A program made the position numbers and the translations under genes. Shown here in pieces: positions 21,761 through 33,194 of a stretch of DNA of 64,000 nt. The stretch is from positions 119,141,519-119,205,518 of the forward strand of contig CM077151.1 in NCBI GenBank assembly GCA_039583875.1. Direction: 5' to 3'. How positions within the stretch are numbered: the first letter of the stretch is position 1; each line of letters starts with the position of its first letter. The stretch is from Platanthera guangdongensis. Its lineage: Eukaryota; Streptophyta; Magnoliopsida; Asparagales; Orchidaceae. The notes beneath the pieces were generated by a model, which saw nothing but the letters and a program-made list of their open reading frames with translations, searched no databases and was not told the DNA's origin.

Positions 21761-23973
21761 GGCGTTCGACACTGCCTTCCATACAAAGTTTCGTATGGCG
21801 CCATCTTTATACTTGCTCGGTAACTGTTGTTATAGGAGAACTCTACCATGAAGAGGTGTTCTCCCCACTTCATCCCAAAGTCAAGAGTACACATCCTGAA
21901 CATATCCTCCATTGTACAGTTCCTTCTTTCTGTTTGTCCAGCAGTTTGAGGATGGAACAACGTACTGAACTTAAGCTTCATGCCCAGACTTTTATAAACC
22001 AACCTCCAGACTTTGGACGTGAATCGTCCATCACGATCAATAATTATACTCTTAGGAAACCCATGTAGTCACACAATGTTGCGAACATACAACTCTACCA
22101 GCTTCTCCACGCTGTCCTCTTTCCGGTTTGGGATGAAATGGGCCACTTTTGTCAAGTGGTCCACAATCACCCAAATCGCGTCATTTCCCTACTACGATCG
22201 AGGTAAGCCATGCACAAAATCCAAGGAGATGTCGTCAAACTTCCATTCGGGAAATGGAAGAGGCTTCAGGAACCCGCCTGGCTTCTGACACTCGGCTTTC
22301 ACTAAGGCGCATGTTTGACACGGGCTCACGTACAAAGCTATATCACGCTTCAAATCATGCCACCGAAAGGATTTCTTCATATGCAAGTACATCTTCGTAC
22401 TGCCCGGGTGAATGGAGTACTTCGTAAAGTGAGCCTCACACATCAACTTCTCGTAGAGCTTATCAAACTGTGGTACACAAATCCTCCCGTCCTTCCTCAA
22501 GATCCAGTTAATAATCTCTCAGGCGCTACCCTCTCCCATTTGCGCTTCCACCACGAATACATGCAACTCTTCATCCAAACTAGTCGCTTACCGTATACAA
22601 TCAGATAAGTCATTTTGTAACTCGATCCAGTTCAATCGAGCTATGCTTGACTCGCCTCTTGCGACACACTCAATGCCAAGGGACTCATAGTCTCGCATCA
22701 ACCGCTCATCATGAACTTTGATCCAACTCCCTTGACCAGATTATTTCCTACTTAAGGAATCCACCACCACATTGGCTTTGCCTGACGTATACTGAATCGC
22801 CACTTCATAGTCACCAAGGAATTCGACCCATCCGCGCTGCCGCATATTCAAGTCCTTTTGGCATAGAAGATAGTTCAGGCTTTTGTGGTTCGTGAATATG
22901 TCCACCTTCGCACCATACACATAGTGCCGCTACAACTTTAGTGCAAAAATTACCACCGCCAATTCCAAGTCATGGATGGGGTAATTTCTCTCATGAGGCT
23001 TCAACTACCTAGACCCAAAAGCTATGACACTGCCATGTTGCACCAACACGGAACCTAGCCCACATCCTGATGCGTCACTAAAAATCTGAAATCCTTCAGT
23101 CCATTTTGGCAGACTTAGGATTAGCGCTACCATCACTCCACAAAAAGTTTTCCACAAACCTTCTATAGTACCCGGCTAGTCCAAGGAAACTTCGGACTTC
23201 CAACACGATTCTCAAAACTAGATAATCACTGATGGCCTCCACTATTGTAGGATCCACTACCATCCCATCACCACTAATCACATGGCCCAGAAATGCCACC
23301 TTCTCCAACCATAACTCGCACATTGAGAACCTTGCATAAAGTTGGTTCTCTCTCAACACTTGCAACACCAATCACAAATGAGTCTCATGCTCTGCCTCCG
23401 ATTTGGAGTATACCACGATATCATCAATAAAGATGACTAAAAAAGAGTCCAAGTACTCACGAAATTCTCGATTCATCAGATCCATGAATACTGATGGTGC
23501 GTTCGTCAGCCCGAACGACATCACCGAGAATTCAAAATGACCATACCTTGTTTCAAAAGTCGTATAGGGTATGTCCTCATCTCGAATTCGCAACTGATAG
23601 TATCCTGACTTCAAGTCCAACTTAGAATACACCACTGACCCCACCAACTGTCGAGCAGGTCATCTATTCGAGGAATCAGATACTTATTCTTGATAGTCAA
23701 TTTATTCATCTCTCGGTAGTCTATGCACAACTATATACTACCGTCTTTCTTCTTGACAAACAATACTTGCATGCTCCAAGGTGAAGAACTGGGTCTAATA
23801 TACCCATGCTCCAACAGTTACTGCAACTAAACTTTATGTTCGGCCAAATCTTTTGTGCCATCCTAAAAGGAGGACGTGACACTGGCCTAGTCTCTGACAC
23901 TAAATCAATGAAAAAGGCGATCTTCCGTCGAGGTGGTGCTCTAGGAAGCTCATCAGGAAACACATCCTCAAAC
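21761..23973 (-). pseudogene. RT, RNase H and integrase of gypsy element A
   Basis: The minus strand carries, in coding order, the RT N-terminus (FPDELPRAPPRRKIAFFIDL, about 23963), the RT core with [36 protein letters not shown] and the catalytic FIDDIVVYS (about 23440), then [10 protein letters not shown] and [11 protein letters not shown]. RNase H follows with IFSDASGCGLG (about 23085) and the TSGKANVVVDSLSR motif. Integrase has a zinc-binding C-x2-C (CQTCALVKAECQKPGG), VIVDHLTKVAHF and STLFHPQTAGQTE. Frame changes and stops occur after the RT N-terminus, at 23371, in RNase H and near 22190, so no active enzyme is made. Both ends continue across insertions, at 21756 (S1) and 23974 (C). Confidence 0.88.
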
Positions 23974-24909
23974 TCTGCTGAAAGAATTATTTCCTAAACA
24001 CCTAGCGGGGGGGGGGGGGTGAATAGGTGTAATTCCTTTTTCTTCTAAGGCAGATTATCTATTCAGTTAATTAATCAGAAACAATTAATTTAACAGCTAA
24101 CACAGCATAGAATTCACAGAATCACACAATCACAGATTGTACATAGTTTTTATAGTGGTTCCCCAAGGTCTGGGTACATCCACTTTCCCCCTTCGCCTAT
24201 CTAGCAGTTTGCTAGATTCGGCCTAACTTTTTTCCTTCACCTCAGATCCTCAGATCTTACAGCTTAGAACCCAAACAAGTCTCCTACAACTCAGAGTGAG
24301 TCCACACTCCTACAACTAAGGCAATCTGGCCTACCTCAGCCTTCAACAAGGCCTACAACTCAGAGATAACAATCTCCTACAACTCAGGCTCACAGCCCTA
24401 CCTCAGCCTTCAACAAGGCCTACCACTTAGAGATCTAAATCTCCTACAACTCAGCCTTTATAAATCAGGCTTACATCTCAGATCTTAATAAAATCCTACA
24501 TAAAATAGATTTAACAATGTATTTTACCACCACCTTGGTAGAGAGAGAAAGGATAGATGGCTTCTTGATTAGTTCTTGGAAGAATCTGATGGTAGAGAAC
24601 AACCACTCTTAGCTTTCTTCAAAGCTTCTTGAATTTGAACTCAGTAGGGTTGAACTACTTTGAAGTTGATCTTCAATCAGCTTCTTTCTTGAAATTCAGA
24701 TCTCAATCTGAATCCTTCTTGCCAGACTGGTTCAGAATCTGCAGTTGAGGAAGTTGTTGATATAAGTCCCTTTCTTCACTTCAATAGATGGAGCTCTCTC
24801 TCTCCAACTTCTTCTTAGATCTTCTGATGAAAATCTTCTTCTGTTTTTGTAACTGTATATGTTTTTCTTTTTTGTATATATCAATCCTTTTATCTGTTGA
24901 TGGAGAATG

Positions 24910-24921
24910 CCTTTATATAGA
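24910..24921 (-). promoter_or_regulatory. TATA box in C 3' LTR
   Basis: The minus strand reads TCTATATAAAGG. The same site is in the 5' LTR at 56257-56268. It is downstream of the palindrome array in element sense and places the R start some 30 bases further on. Confidence 0.7.
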
Positions 24922-25029
24922 CTTTCTCCATGGTAACCGGCTGATCCGGTTTCTATCAAACTTCTGACCGCTCTGACAGTTGCAGTAGACCGGTTGGTAA
25001 TGGCAGCTGTCAAGTCATCCAGTCACTTC

Positions 25030-25625
25030 TTGAAACTCTGTCTTTGTCAGCAAAGTGTCGAGACTAAGCTTCATCATATGTCGACACAAGTAGACTAAGT
25101 GTCGACACAAGCCTTGGTGGTGTCGACATAACTTCCTTGGTGTTGACACTGCTTCTCGACACAGCATCTGCAGAATGTGTCGACACTAATTCTATGTGTC
25201 GACACAATCACTTCTTCACTTTAACTTTGTTGAAACTCTGCTGTGTGTCGACACAAGTCCCGTGTGTCGACATAGTTGATGTCGACAAAGTCTTCTGTGT
25301 GTCGACACTGCCTCTGTGTGTCGACACAGTTGATGTCGAGTAAACTTTCTCTGTGTGTCGACACTACCTCTGTGTGTCGACACAGTTGATGTCAACTAAG
25401 CTGCTCTGTGTGTCGACACTGCCTCTGTATGTCGACACAGTTGATGTCGACTATGCTTGTTTGTGTGTCGACACTGCCTCTGTATGTCGACACAGTTTCT
25501 TCAGGTGTCGACACAGCCATTCCAAGTGTCGACACAATTAACTCCAAGTGTGGACACAGCTTTTCTCCAGTGTCGACACAAGCCTTCATAAGTGTCGACA
25601 CAACTTCTTCTGGTGTCGACTCATG
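25030..25625 (-). promoter_or_regulatory. GTGTCGACAC palindrome array, C 3' LTR
   Basis: At least fifteen copies of TGTCGACA, most extended to the perfect palindrome GTGTCGACAC, are spaced by about 15-35 bases over 0.6 kb. Several larger duplicated blocks (pairs separated by CTGCCTCTGT) show growth by duplication. The array ends about 110 bases before the TATA box in element sense. Confidence 0.75.
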
Positions 25626-25769
25626 GACTTAAAAACTTTTTCCTACATTCTTGCATTTTCTTAACCTGCACATATAAACTCAAAACAACATCAAATACAC
25701 CTTGATGCATATCATTGAGTAAGGTGAGGCTTCTCCAAATCCGGTACACATTTTCCAATGTACCCAACA

Positions 25770-25785
25770 ATATCCCCCTATTTGG
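25770..25785 (-). other. Polypurine tract of element C
   Basis: The minus strand reads CCAAATAGGGGGATAT directly before the 3' LTR start TGTTGGG. Element D has the closely related AAATAGGGGGAGAT at the same place. Confidence 0.8.
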
Positions 25786-25989
25786 AGAAGTCATAGCCCT
25801 TAGTCAATGATATACACCATTCATAACAAACACATATTATGATGTATAAAAATATTATATGACAGGGTAACTTAAAACATATATAAGATATCATCACAGA
25901 ATAATAATGCTAACACAATGAGCATTAAACATTGTTTTGTTTCAACTTCAAAAGTTTCTTTAATAATAGTTTGCATAGATTTTAAACAC

Positions 25990-28663
25990 TAAAGTTTAAA
26001 ATGTTATAAAATCTAGTGAATCTAATATAAGGCTGCTCTGGCTCCTTGATGACTATTCCTTTGCTTGATTAGATCTTGGCTTGTATTGGAGCATCAGTAT
26101 CTTCAGCTGGCTTCTTGCCTTTCATATCCTTCTTCTTTTGTTCTTCAGCTCTTATTATTTGCCTTTCAAAATAGTGAAAAGGCTTAGGGAAATACTTGCT
26201 AGGCTCCTGAGCATTAGGAGGTAGCTTCCCAGCCTTTGCCTTTCTTCTATATTGTAGAATAGCTTCCTGTCTAGCTTCATGCTTTTGTCATTCTTACTCT
26301 GTGTACCATTTTCCCCTGTCATGGGTCTTATCTTTTACAGCTTTCCAGGGAGTCAATATGATATTCCTGGAAGTTGGACTCCACTGCTCAAAATCAGGCT
26401 TTAACTCAGCCTATTCTCTGAATCTCTTCTTTGACAGTTGAGCTTCTTGCTCCTTATTCACATCTGCCTCTGACATGTCAACTTTATCAATGATAACATT
26501 TTTATTACCCTCTGGAGGGTTGTAAATTGACTGTACTTCTTGGTGAATCATTTCAAAATCTGGTGAAGGGTAAATGACCTGAGCAACTTCAGGTTGGTTA
26601 CCTCCAAAATAAGCAGGGTGTATACCTGACTCAGCAACATTATCATCATCACAGAGGGGTGGATATCAAAGGGTGGCTCTGATGCTATTAGATATCCATT
26701 TAGCATGATCTGAGCCAGCTTTGACTAACACTCTCTCCCCCTTTATGACTTCTCTGTTAATATGATCCCTGAGGTCATCTTTCTAAAATCTGATTTGTTT
26801 ATCAAGATAATTTACACCATCCTTATAAAATGACCTTAACTTCACTAGCTATGCAGAAATGGTCTTTTGAGATTGCCCAATAACTGTTTGGACAGCAGTT
26901 AGGTCTTCCTATAATTGCTTGTCAAAATCTGCCTTGGCTTTAGCCCTTGCTTTAGTCTGGGCAGTAGCAATATTTTTTAACTTTGTAACAATCACATTAT
27001 ATGATTCAGTCAGATTATCATTCATTCTAAGTTGATTCTTTAGGACATAACCTTGCTTAAGAGCTATATCATCAACTTGTGTCTTGATTTTTTCTTGATG
27101 TGTTGCTAGGAAAATCGCAGCATTGCCTCCTTTGTGAAAACAATCTGTCATTTCCTTCTTGTTTTGATTAACTTCAAATCATATTGATTTTATATCCTGA
27201 GCCAAGGAGAATTGTAGATCTTTGTGAGTTTCATCCATATATTTCTCCATGGCAATCCTTTGTTCATCTAACTCTACTTGCAATGAGATCAATAAAGAAC
27301 TATAATCAGTTACTGGGGCAGGTTGAGGAGCAGTTTGTAAAGACCTTTTATAGTTTTGGATTCTCCTTTTGAAAACCATCAGCTTCCTCTTTTTGGCTTG
27401 ATTTTCTGCTTCATCTTCTGAAGCTGAGGTACTGGCAATATTTACTCTTTCCTTAGGACTAGGAGGAAATTCCTGTGCAGTCCTAGGTAGCTCCCCATGA
27501 GTCCCTTGCTCCTCCCCCACAATACTTACTTGCTCCTTCTCAATGTTAACTTGCTCCCCCTCAATTTCTGCTTTCTCCCCCACAAATTCAGTTTGCTCCA
27601 TATCAGGAAACAACTCCTCAAGGGTAAACTCTTGTTGAGTTGGGACTGGAGATACTCTTATCTCTGGAGCATCAGCAGTAGCAGATGTATCCTCCATGAT
27701 AACATCTTGTTCTTGACTGTTTAGTTGAGTTGGTTGGTCAACATCAATCAAATATTCAGTTAGTGTTTCATCCTTATCAATGAGAATTGATTGATTAACC
27801 TCTTGAATTACCTCAAGTATAGTTTGTGTAGCCATTTCAATTTCCAAGTGGGTTGGCTCTTCCTCAAGATGAGGCTCCCCATGCACCTGAGCACTATCTG
27901 CAATATCTTGTGCAGGAGATTTTTCAGGAATCTCTTTCCTCTCTTCATCTGACATGTCCTTTGTTAGGACTATATCTGATCTAGAGATAATCCTTATGTC
28001 CATTCTTCTCATATGGTTGATCTTTGAACCAGCAGTCTGTGTCATTACTTCTGGAATTATTCCAGCCAAGTAGAGTCTCATAATCCTTCCCAGATTTGGT
28101 TTCTTAATACTTTCCTTAATCTTTTCAAATATTACTACTGACCAATCTGTGTTTAGTCTATAGATGATCCTGGTCATCAGGCTGAACATATAGGCTGAAA
28201 TCCTATCATGCCCCCCTGGCTTGCAGAGAATGACTTTGCCAACCACTTCTGAAAGAAATTTGCCTTGTAGATTCATCCCTTTTCTATTAATTGCTGATCC
28301 AATCTTCATGGTGGGATCCAATCCACACCACTGAAGTTCTTACCTAGTCTTGGATGAAGGTACTTATTCTTCTTCTTGAGTTCTTGGAAGTTGAAGAGTT
28401 TTCCTCAAGCTCTTCAAGGTAAGTTTAACCTTAATTCCCTGAACTGTAGACTTGATCTTAAGTCCAGTAGAATCCAAAGTAGCTGCGCCACAGAAATCTA
28501 GTATTTCTTTCTTCCATATCTTTGTTGGTTCAGATAACAGAAATTCCAACCCATTTTCAGCAATTAGGGTTACTACTGCTTTAATTTTGGGTTCCACATT
28601 ATCAAAGGCGTTGCGTACCAGCACATAACCTTCGTTGACACTATCTTCTAGCTTTGGCGCCAT
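25990..28663 (-). pseudogene. Extra ORF downstream of pol in element C, decayed
   Basis: An ATG at 28663 opens a 99-codon stretch (MAPKLEDSVNEGYVLVRNAF). After stops and a frame change it resumes as a 380-codon stretch (28321-27179) and then as broken pieces to about 25990. The second part has VVGKVILCKPGGHDRISAYM and RIIYRLNTDWSVVIFEKI, matching a segment of the extra ORF in D (IVGKVLLAKH...HDTISRHQL and LNWGEVFFDLI). This resembles the domain found in many plant element proteins as 'putative plant transposon protein'. A glutamate-rich middle and a Lys/Glu-rich C-terminus follow (PPNAQEPSKYFPKPFHYFER). I see no signal peptide or membrane segment. Function is unknown; it sits where SIRE elements carry a so-called env-like ORF. 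Confidence 0.65.
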
Positions 28664-28679
28664 TAGGGTTGAGTGAAAG

Positions 28680-29160
28680 CTTGGATTGAGAAGAGAAAAG
28701 TTGTCGACACAGGGTTTTGGTCTTGAAAATATAGAGAGTGTGTCGACAGGATATGTTGTTGACCTATTTATACCTTTCTAAGTAATGAAGGTCAAAAGTC
28801 GTGTCAACAATCTCTTAATGTGTCGACACTGTTGAAAAGTGTCGACACAGACTTCTAATGTCTTGACATCAATTCTATTTGTTTTTGTCGAGTTCGACGA
28901 TCTGAGGTCGACGAATCTGCGCTCGACGATATGTGTCAATTCCGCGCTCGACGAAATCTGCTTGTTTACTCTAAGTGTCGACACTACTTCTGGATGTGTC
29001 GACACCACTTCTCTGAAGTGTCGACACCGATTCTCTAGATGTGTCGACACCACTTTTCTGGAATGTCGACACCAATTTTCTAGATGTGTCGACAACACTT
29101 TCCTGGAATGTCGACACCAACTACTATGTGTCGACACATACAACTTCTGATGTCGACACA
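28680..29160 (-). promoter_or_regulatory. Spacer array with TATA before the extra ORF of C (putative internal promoter)
   Basis: Between the pol stop (about 29186) and the extra ORF start (28663) lies the same GTGTCGACAC array as in the LTR (about 29157-28800), with a block of TCGACGA motifs of the D type at 28869-28955. In the ORF's sense it is followed by a good TATA box, GGTATAAATAGG (plus 28763-28774), about 100 nt before the ATG. The order array-TATA-start copies the LTR promoter layout. That it drives transcription is inference. Confidence 0.6.
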
Positions 29161-29185
29161 ATTTTACTTAGCCAAATTTGTTAAA

Positions 29186-30113
29186 CTAATTTATGTTCAA
29201 CATACCTATTTCAATTTTGAAATTGTTGAATTTAGTTTCATCTAAAGGCTTAGTAAACATGTCAGCTAGTTGTAAATCAGTACTAACAAATTCTGAAGAG
29301 ATATCTTCTTTCTCTACATGATCTCTAAGAAAAAGGTATCTTATTTCTATATGCTTTGTTCTACTATGAGAAACAGGATTATGAGCAATAGAAATAGCAC
29401 TAGTAGAATCACATAATAATAGAGTTCTACTTACCTGAATACCATAATCTTCTAACTGATGTTGTATCCACAATAGTTATGCACAATAACTTCCAGCAGC
29501 AACATACTCAGACTCAGCTGTGGAAATTGCCACACTGGTCTCCTTCTTATAGCGCCATGACACCAGTCTTCCTCCTAAAAATTGACAGGTACTTGTTGTA
29601 CTTTTCCTACCTACTTTGCAACCTGCAAAGTATGCATCTGAATAGCACATTAGTAAAAAATCTCTATTCCTAGGATACCAAAGGCCTAGATTAGGGGTGC
29701 CCTTAAGATATCTCAAAATCCTTTTGACAGCAATAAGATGAGATTCTTTAGGGCAGGATTGGTACCTAGCACAGACACATGTAGCATACATGATATCTGG
29801 TATACTAGCAGTCAGATATAGGAGGGAGCCAACTATTCCTCTATACAAAGTTTAATCTACATGTTTCCCTGCATTATCTTTGCTAAGAGATACACTTGTC
29901 CACATAGGAGTTCTCATGGTAGTGGATGACTCCATACCATACTTCTTAATTAACTCCACGTTGAACTTAGACTGAGATATGGACATGCAATCATCAGTCT
30001 GTCTTACTTGGAGGCCCAAGAAGAACTTAAGTTCTCCCATACTGCTCATTTCAAATTTCCCTTGCATAAGTTTTGCAAACTTTCTACAAAAGTTATTCTC
30101 AGTAGAACCAAAT
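29186..30113 (-). pseudogene. RT end and RNase H of element C
   Basis: The minus strand encodes the copia RT C-terminus (MQGKFEMSSMGELKFFLGLQ) and, after a broken codon near 29850, the connection and RNase H domains: GSLLYLTASIPDIMYATCVC, AGCKVGRKSTTSTCQFLGG, STAESEYVAAGSYC, CDSTSAISIAHNPVSHSRTKH and FTKPLDETKF. It ends GMLNIN and stop near 29186. The upstream part of RT, through the catalytic YVDDII, is at 49364-49516 on the far side of element E. Stops near 29849 and 29475 inactivate it. Confidence 0.88.
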
Positions 30114-30118
30114 ATTAT

Positions 30119-31791
30119 TGTTGAAATTTGTGAAGTGAAAGTGGTTGACGGGACAGGCCGGGCGGCCTGGGCGGACAGCGTTGGTGGACTAGGCGGACTG
30201 GGCGGACTGCAGTGTGCGGCCTGGTGGAAAGTCTAGTGGAAGCCGGCTGTTCTTCTGAGCGGATTGTACGGGTGAAGTCCGCGGACTGTGCGGCCTTCTA
30301 TCTGCGGTTAAGGCGGTGGCTGTTGGTTTAGCTAAGGAGCGGCCTAAGCGGATAGAGGCTTGCGGACTGGTGCATTGCTCAGTGGCCGCGGTGCAAGCTT
30401 GTGCTGATTGGCAGTTTGGCTCATGTCCGCGGGAAGTTTGCGGACTAGTGCGTCCGCGTTATGGGCTATTGCGGAGTGGGCTTAGAGCTTGGCTGATGCC
30501 TTGTCGAGCTCTGGTGTTACAGCAGGTGCCTTGTTGTGGAGGTCGATTGGCGGACTGGTGTGTGGAGTCCGGGAGATGATGGATGCGTTGGGTAGGTGTG
30601 CGAGTTGCCTGCGGACTGCTGGCGGTCTGTGCTAGGGTGTTTGGCAGATGGGAGTTTATGTCCGCCATGCTCGCATTGGCCTTTGATTATTTTGGACTTG
30701 GTCACACTCTGTGCCAAGTCCATGGTGTCCGCAGTATCCGCCAAGTCCGCTGTTGACCGGGCGGACTGATGCTATCTGCCTTTGGTCGTGGACTTATGGC
30801 GGATTGAGGCTTGAGTCTTGCGGACTGCCTCGGGTTTGTTTGGACAGCCATTGAAGGTGGTTTCTATCCTGCAGTGGTTGGGGGCTTTGCGGGATGATGC
30901 CTTGTCCGCATAGCTTAGGCAGACTGAAGAGGGTTCGTCAAAGTTGCCTTACTCCTGGCGGTTTTCCTTGGTAACCGGCTAAGTCCTTGCGGACTTGGCG
31001 GACGGTGTTTTGCTATCGCGTGGGGTAGGGCGGTGTCGCTATCCCTAGGGAGGTGACCACACTCCTCACCTCGCCTATAAATAGGACCCCCCTGGCAGGT
31101 CTACAGTAACTGAGTGAACAGTAAGTTGTGTTCGGCGAGGTGCTGCGGTCTCAGTTTGTCTGTCCGCGCGGATTGTTTCAGTGCTGACGGTTTACTGTGT
31201 GCATGTGAACAGTCGCGCGGGTAGCTTCAAGGAGCCAGGAGTTTGGCTGTGACATCGGTCAAGTACTTGGAAGTTGTGCGGTCTCTGCGGATTCAGCAGG
31301 AGGTCGCTCTGCGGCTTGTCAGTTCTGTTTCATCTTTGCCAGCTTCAATAACCTGTCCGCCGGTCTCAGGCGGGTAGGCGGGTGTTCCTCAGTCCATCAA
31401 CAGGAGGCGAATAATGGCGTGTCCGCGCGGCCTCGCGGCTTCGGCGGGCTCCGTGGTTATTCAGCGGATTGCAGCTTAAGTTCGGGCGATCTAAGCGGAC
31501 TCGGCGACCTCGGCGACCTCGGCGGTCTCGACGGACTCCGGTGCTATCCGCCCGGCTTGTTTTTGGTGCTTTCTGGTTACAGCTGTTTGTACTAGCGAAA
31601 TCATGTCTCGCTATGCATACCTCGCATTGTAAAGAAGTGAATGTATAAAAGATCTGCTTGTGCTTCCATTGTTTGTTGGGATTAGCCTTATTCCTTGGTT
31701 TTCCGCTAGTTCAACGTGAGAACTGGGTAGTGCCAAAGATATTAATTTGGCGTTTGGGCTACCTTGCTGACCACGTTGAGAAAATTTAACA
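30119..31791 (+). repeat. 5' LTR of copia element E
   Basis: It begins TGTTGAAATTTG and ends AATTTAACA. From about 30145 to 31040 it is GC-rich with scores of GCGGACT, GGCGGAC and TCCGC motifs in both orientations. A TATA box, CGCCTATAAATAGG at 31070-31083, follows within about 40 bases of the array, and the second part again carries GCGGACTCGG and GGCGACCTC units (31480-31560). Confidence 0.88.
30145..31083 (+). promoter_or_regulatory. GCGGACT motif array plus TATA box, E 5' LTR
   Basis: Direct and inverted GCGGACT/AGTCCGC units are dispersed through about 0.9 kb upstream of CTATAAATAGG. The matching part of the 3' LTR lost its downstream end, including the TATA, in a deletion at about 48817, so only the 5' LTR keeps the whole promoter. 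Confidence 0.6.
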
Positions 31792-31803
31792 TGGTATCAA
31801 AGC
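31792..31803 (+). other. Primer-binding site of element E
   Basis: TGGTATCAAAGC follows the 5' LTR directly, a variant of the initiator-Met primer site used by plant copia elements. It is identical to the site of element C. Confidence 0.8.
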
Positions 31804-31910
31804 GAGGTTCAGTTGCGTGAGCGGTAGTCAACCAGTGTTGTTACTCAGTGCTTGAGTGGTGATCAACCTGTGTTGTTGCTCGGAGCTTCTGAAAGGCTGC
31901 CAACAGGTGT

Positions 31911-33194
31911 TGCATTTTAAGGGAGCTTTGCAAGGGGTCTTGGCATTGAACTCTTAACGCTGACAAACTTTAAGAAGTGGAAGTCGTGCATGAAGAGTTA
32001 TCTTCTTGGCGAGGAGCTGTGGGAAGTTGTCGGTGGTGACGACAGACAGGAAGTGACTGCTGCGTTCGGTACTGCTGAGCAGGTTAGGCTCTGGAGGAAA
32101 ACCAATGCTAAGGCGGAGTTTATCCTCAAGAGGGACGTGTCTCCAGAACTGTTTGATCACATCATTGGATGTGAGTCGGCTGCTGATATTTAGACAACCA
32201 TTGATGAGTTGTTCAGTAGGAAGAATGTGGCGCGGCTTCAGTTTCTGGAGAATTAGTTGGCCAGGGCAACTCAGGGAGACCTTTACATCTCGAAGTACTT
32301 CTTAAAGATGAAGAGCTTGTGTGCTGAGCTGTCGGCACTGGATCCTGATGAGCCTATCTCTGAGGCGAAGATGAAAAGGCACATTATCCGCGGCTTGCGG
32401 AAGGAGTACGTGGCCTTTGTGACGTTTGTTCAAGGGTGGGCTACTCAGCCGTCTTTGCTGGAGCTGGAGAATCTGCTTGCATCACAGGAGAGCTTGGCAA
32501 GGCAGATGGCTGGAGTGAATCTTAATCAGGAAGGCATCGAAGCTCTCTTCTCAGGCAAGAAGAAAGGATGGGAATGGAAGAATAATAAGAAGATGCAGGT
32601 CGCTGGTGGGAAGGAGACTTCAACTTCATATCAGCCGGAGAGGAGCAATGCTCCTAAGGACTGGAAGAAGAACTTGAAGTGCTACCGGTGTCATCAGCGA
32701 GGGCACTTAAACCGGGACTGCAAGGTCAAACTGCAGCCTGGGCATGCTGCGGGAAAGGAGGAAGCTTGCTTGAGAAGTGAAGAAGCAGAATGTGGCGGAG
32801 CTTTCATGACGGGCACTTGTGTTCGTGCCTTGTCTGCTGAGGACTTCAACGGCGAGTGGATCGTGGACTCCGGGTGTGGTCATCACCTCACCGGAGACAA
32901 GTCGAAGTTCACCTCCATGCAGGCATACTCAGGTAATGAAGCTATTATCACTGTTGATAATACTGTTTATGCAGTAGAGAAAGAGGGGGTTGTGTCTTTG
33001 GGTAGTGATCAGGGGCCACTCACGTTAAGGAGTGTGTATCACATGCCGGGCACGAAGAAGAACCTCTTCTCGGTGACCAATACGATGGACGTTGGTTATC
33101 ACGTTCTGTTTGGGCCAACAGACGTGAGGTTCCTTCGCAACGTATCAGCTGTGAAGGCTAATGTTGCTCATGTACGAAGGAGGGTGAAGTACTT
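31911..33194 (+). pseudogene. gag and protease part of element E (5' piece)
   Basis: The frame runs from about 31911 through NFKKWKSCMKSYLLGEELWE (gag N-terminal domain), a CCHC zinc finger CYRCHQRGHLNRDC at about 32680-32721, and the aspartic protease site WIVDSGCGHHLTGDKSKF near 32857. It is interrupted by TAG codons at 32191-32193 and 32254-32256, and there is no clear ATG upstream of the gag domain. The frame reaches 33194, where D inserted; the continuation is at 45223. Confidence 0.85.

Larger units (their letters stand above)
23979..25769 (-). repeat. 3' LTR of copia element C
   Basis: A 1,791-bp LTR; on minus it runs from TGTTGGGTACATTGG to ATTCTTTCA. In element order it has the GTGTCGACAC array (25625-25030), a TATA box (plus CCTTTATATAGA at 24910-24921), and near the end a 13-base C-run (G-run on plus at 24007-24019). 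A series of CTACAACTCAG phrases on plus (about 24290-24480) forms an imperfect short repeat in the R/U5 part. Confidence 0.88.

Noticed and set aside
25030..25625. CRISPR-like array of repeated short units
   Set aside because: The units are 10-bp palindromes with irregular spacing inside a plant LTR; no cas genes and a eukaryotic context.
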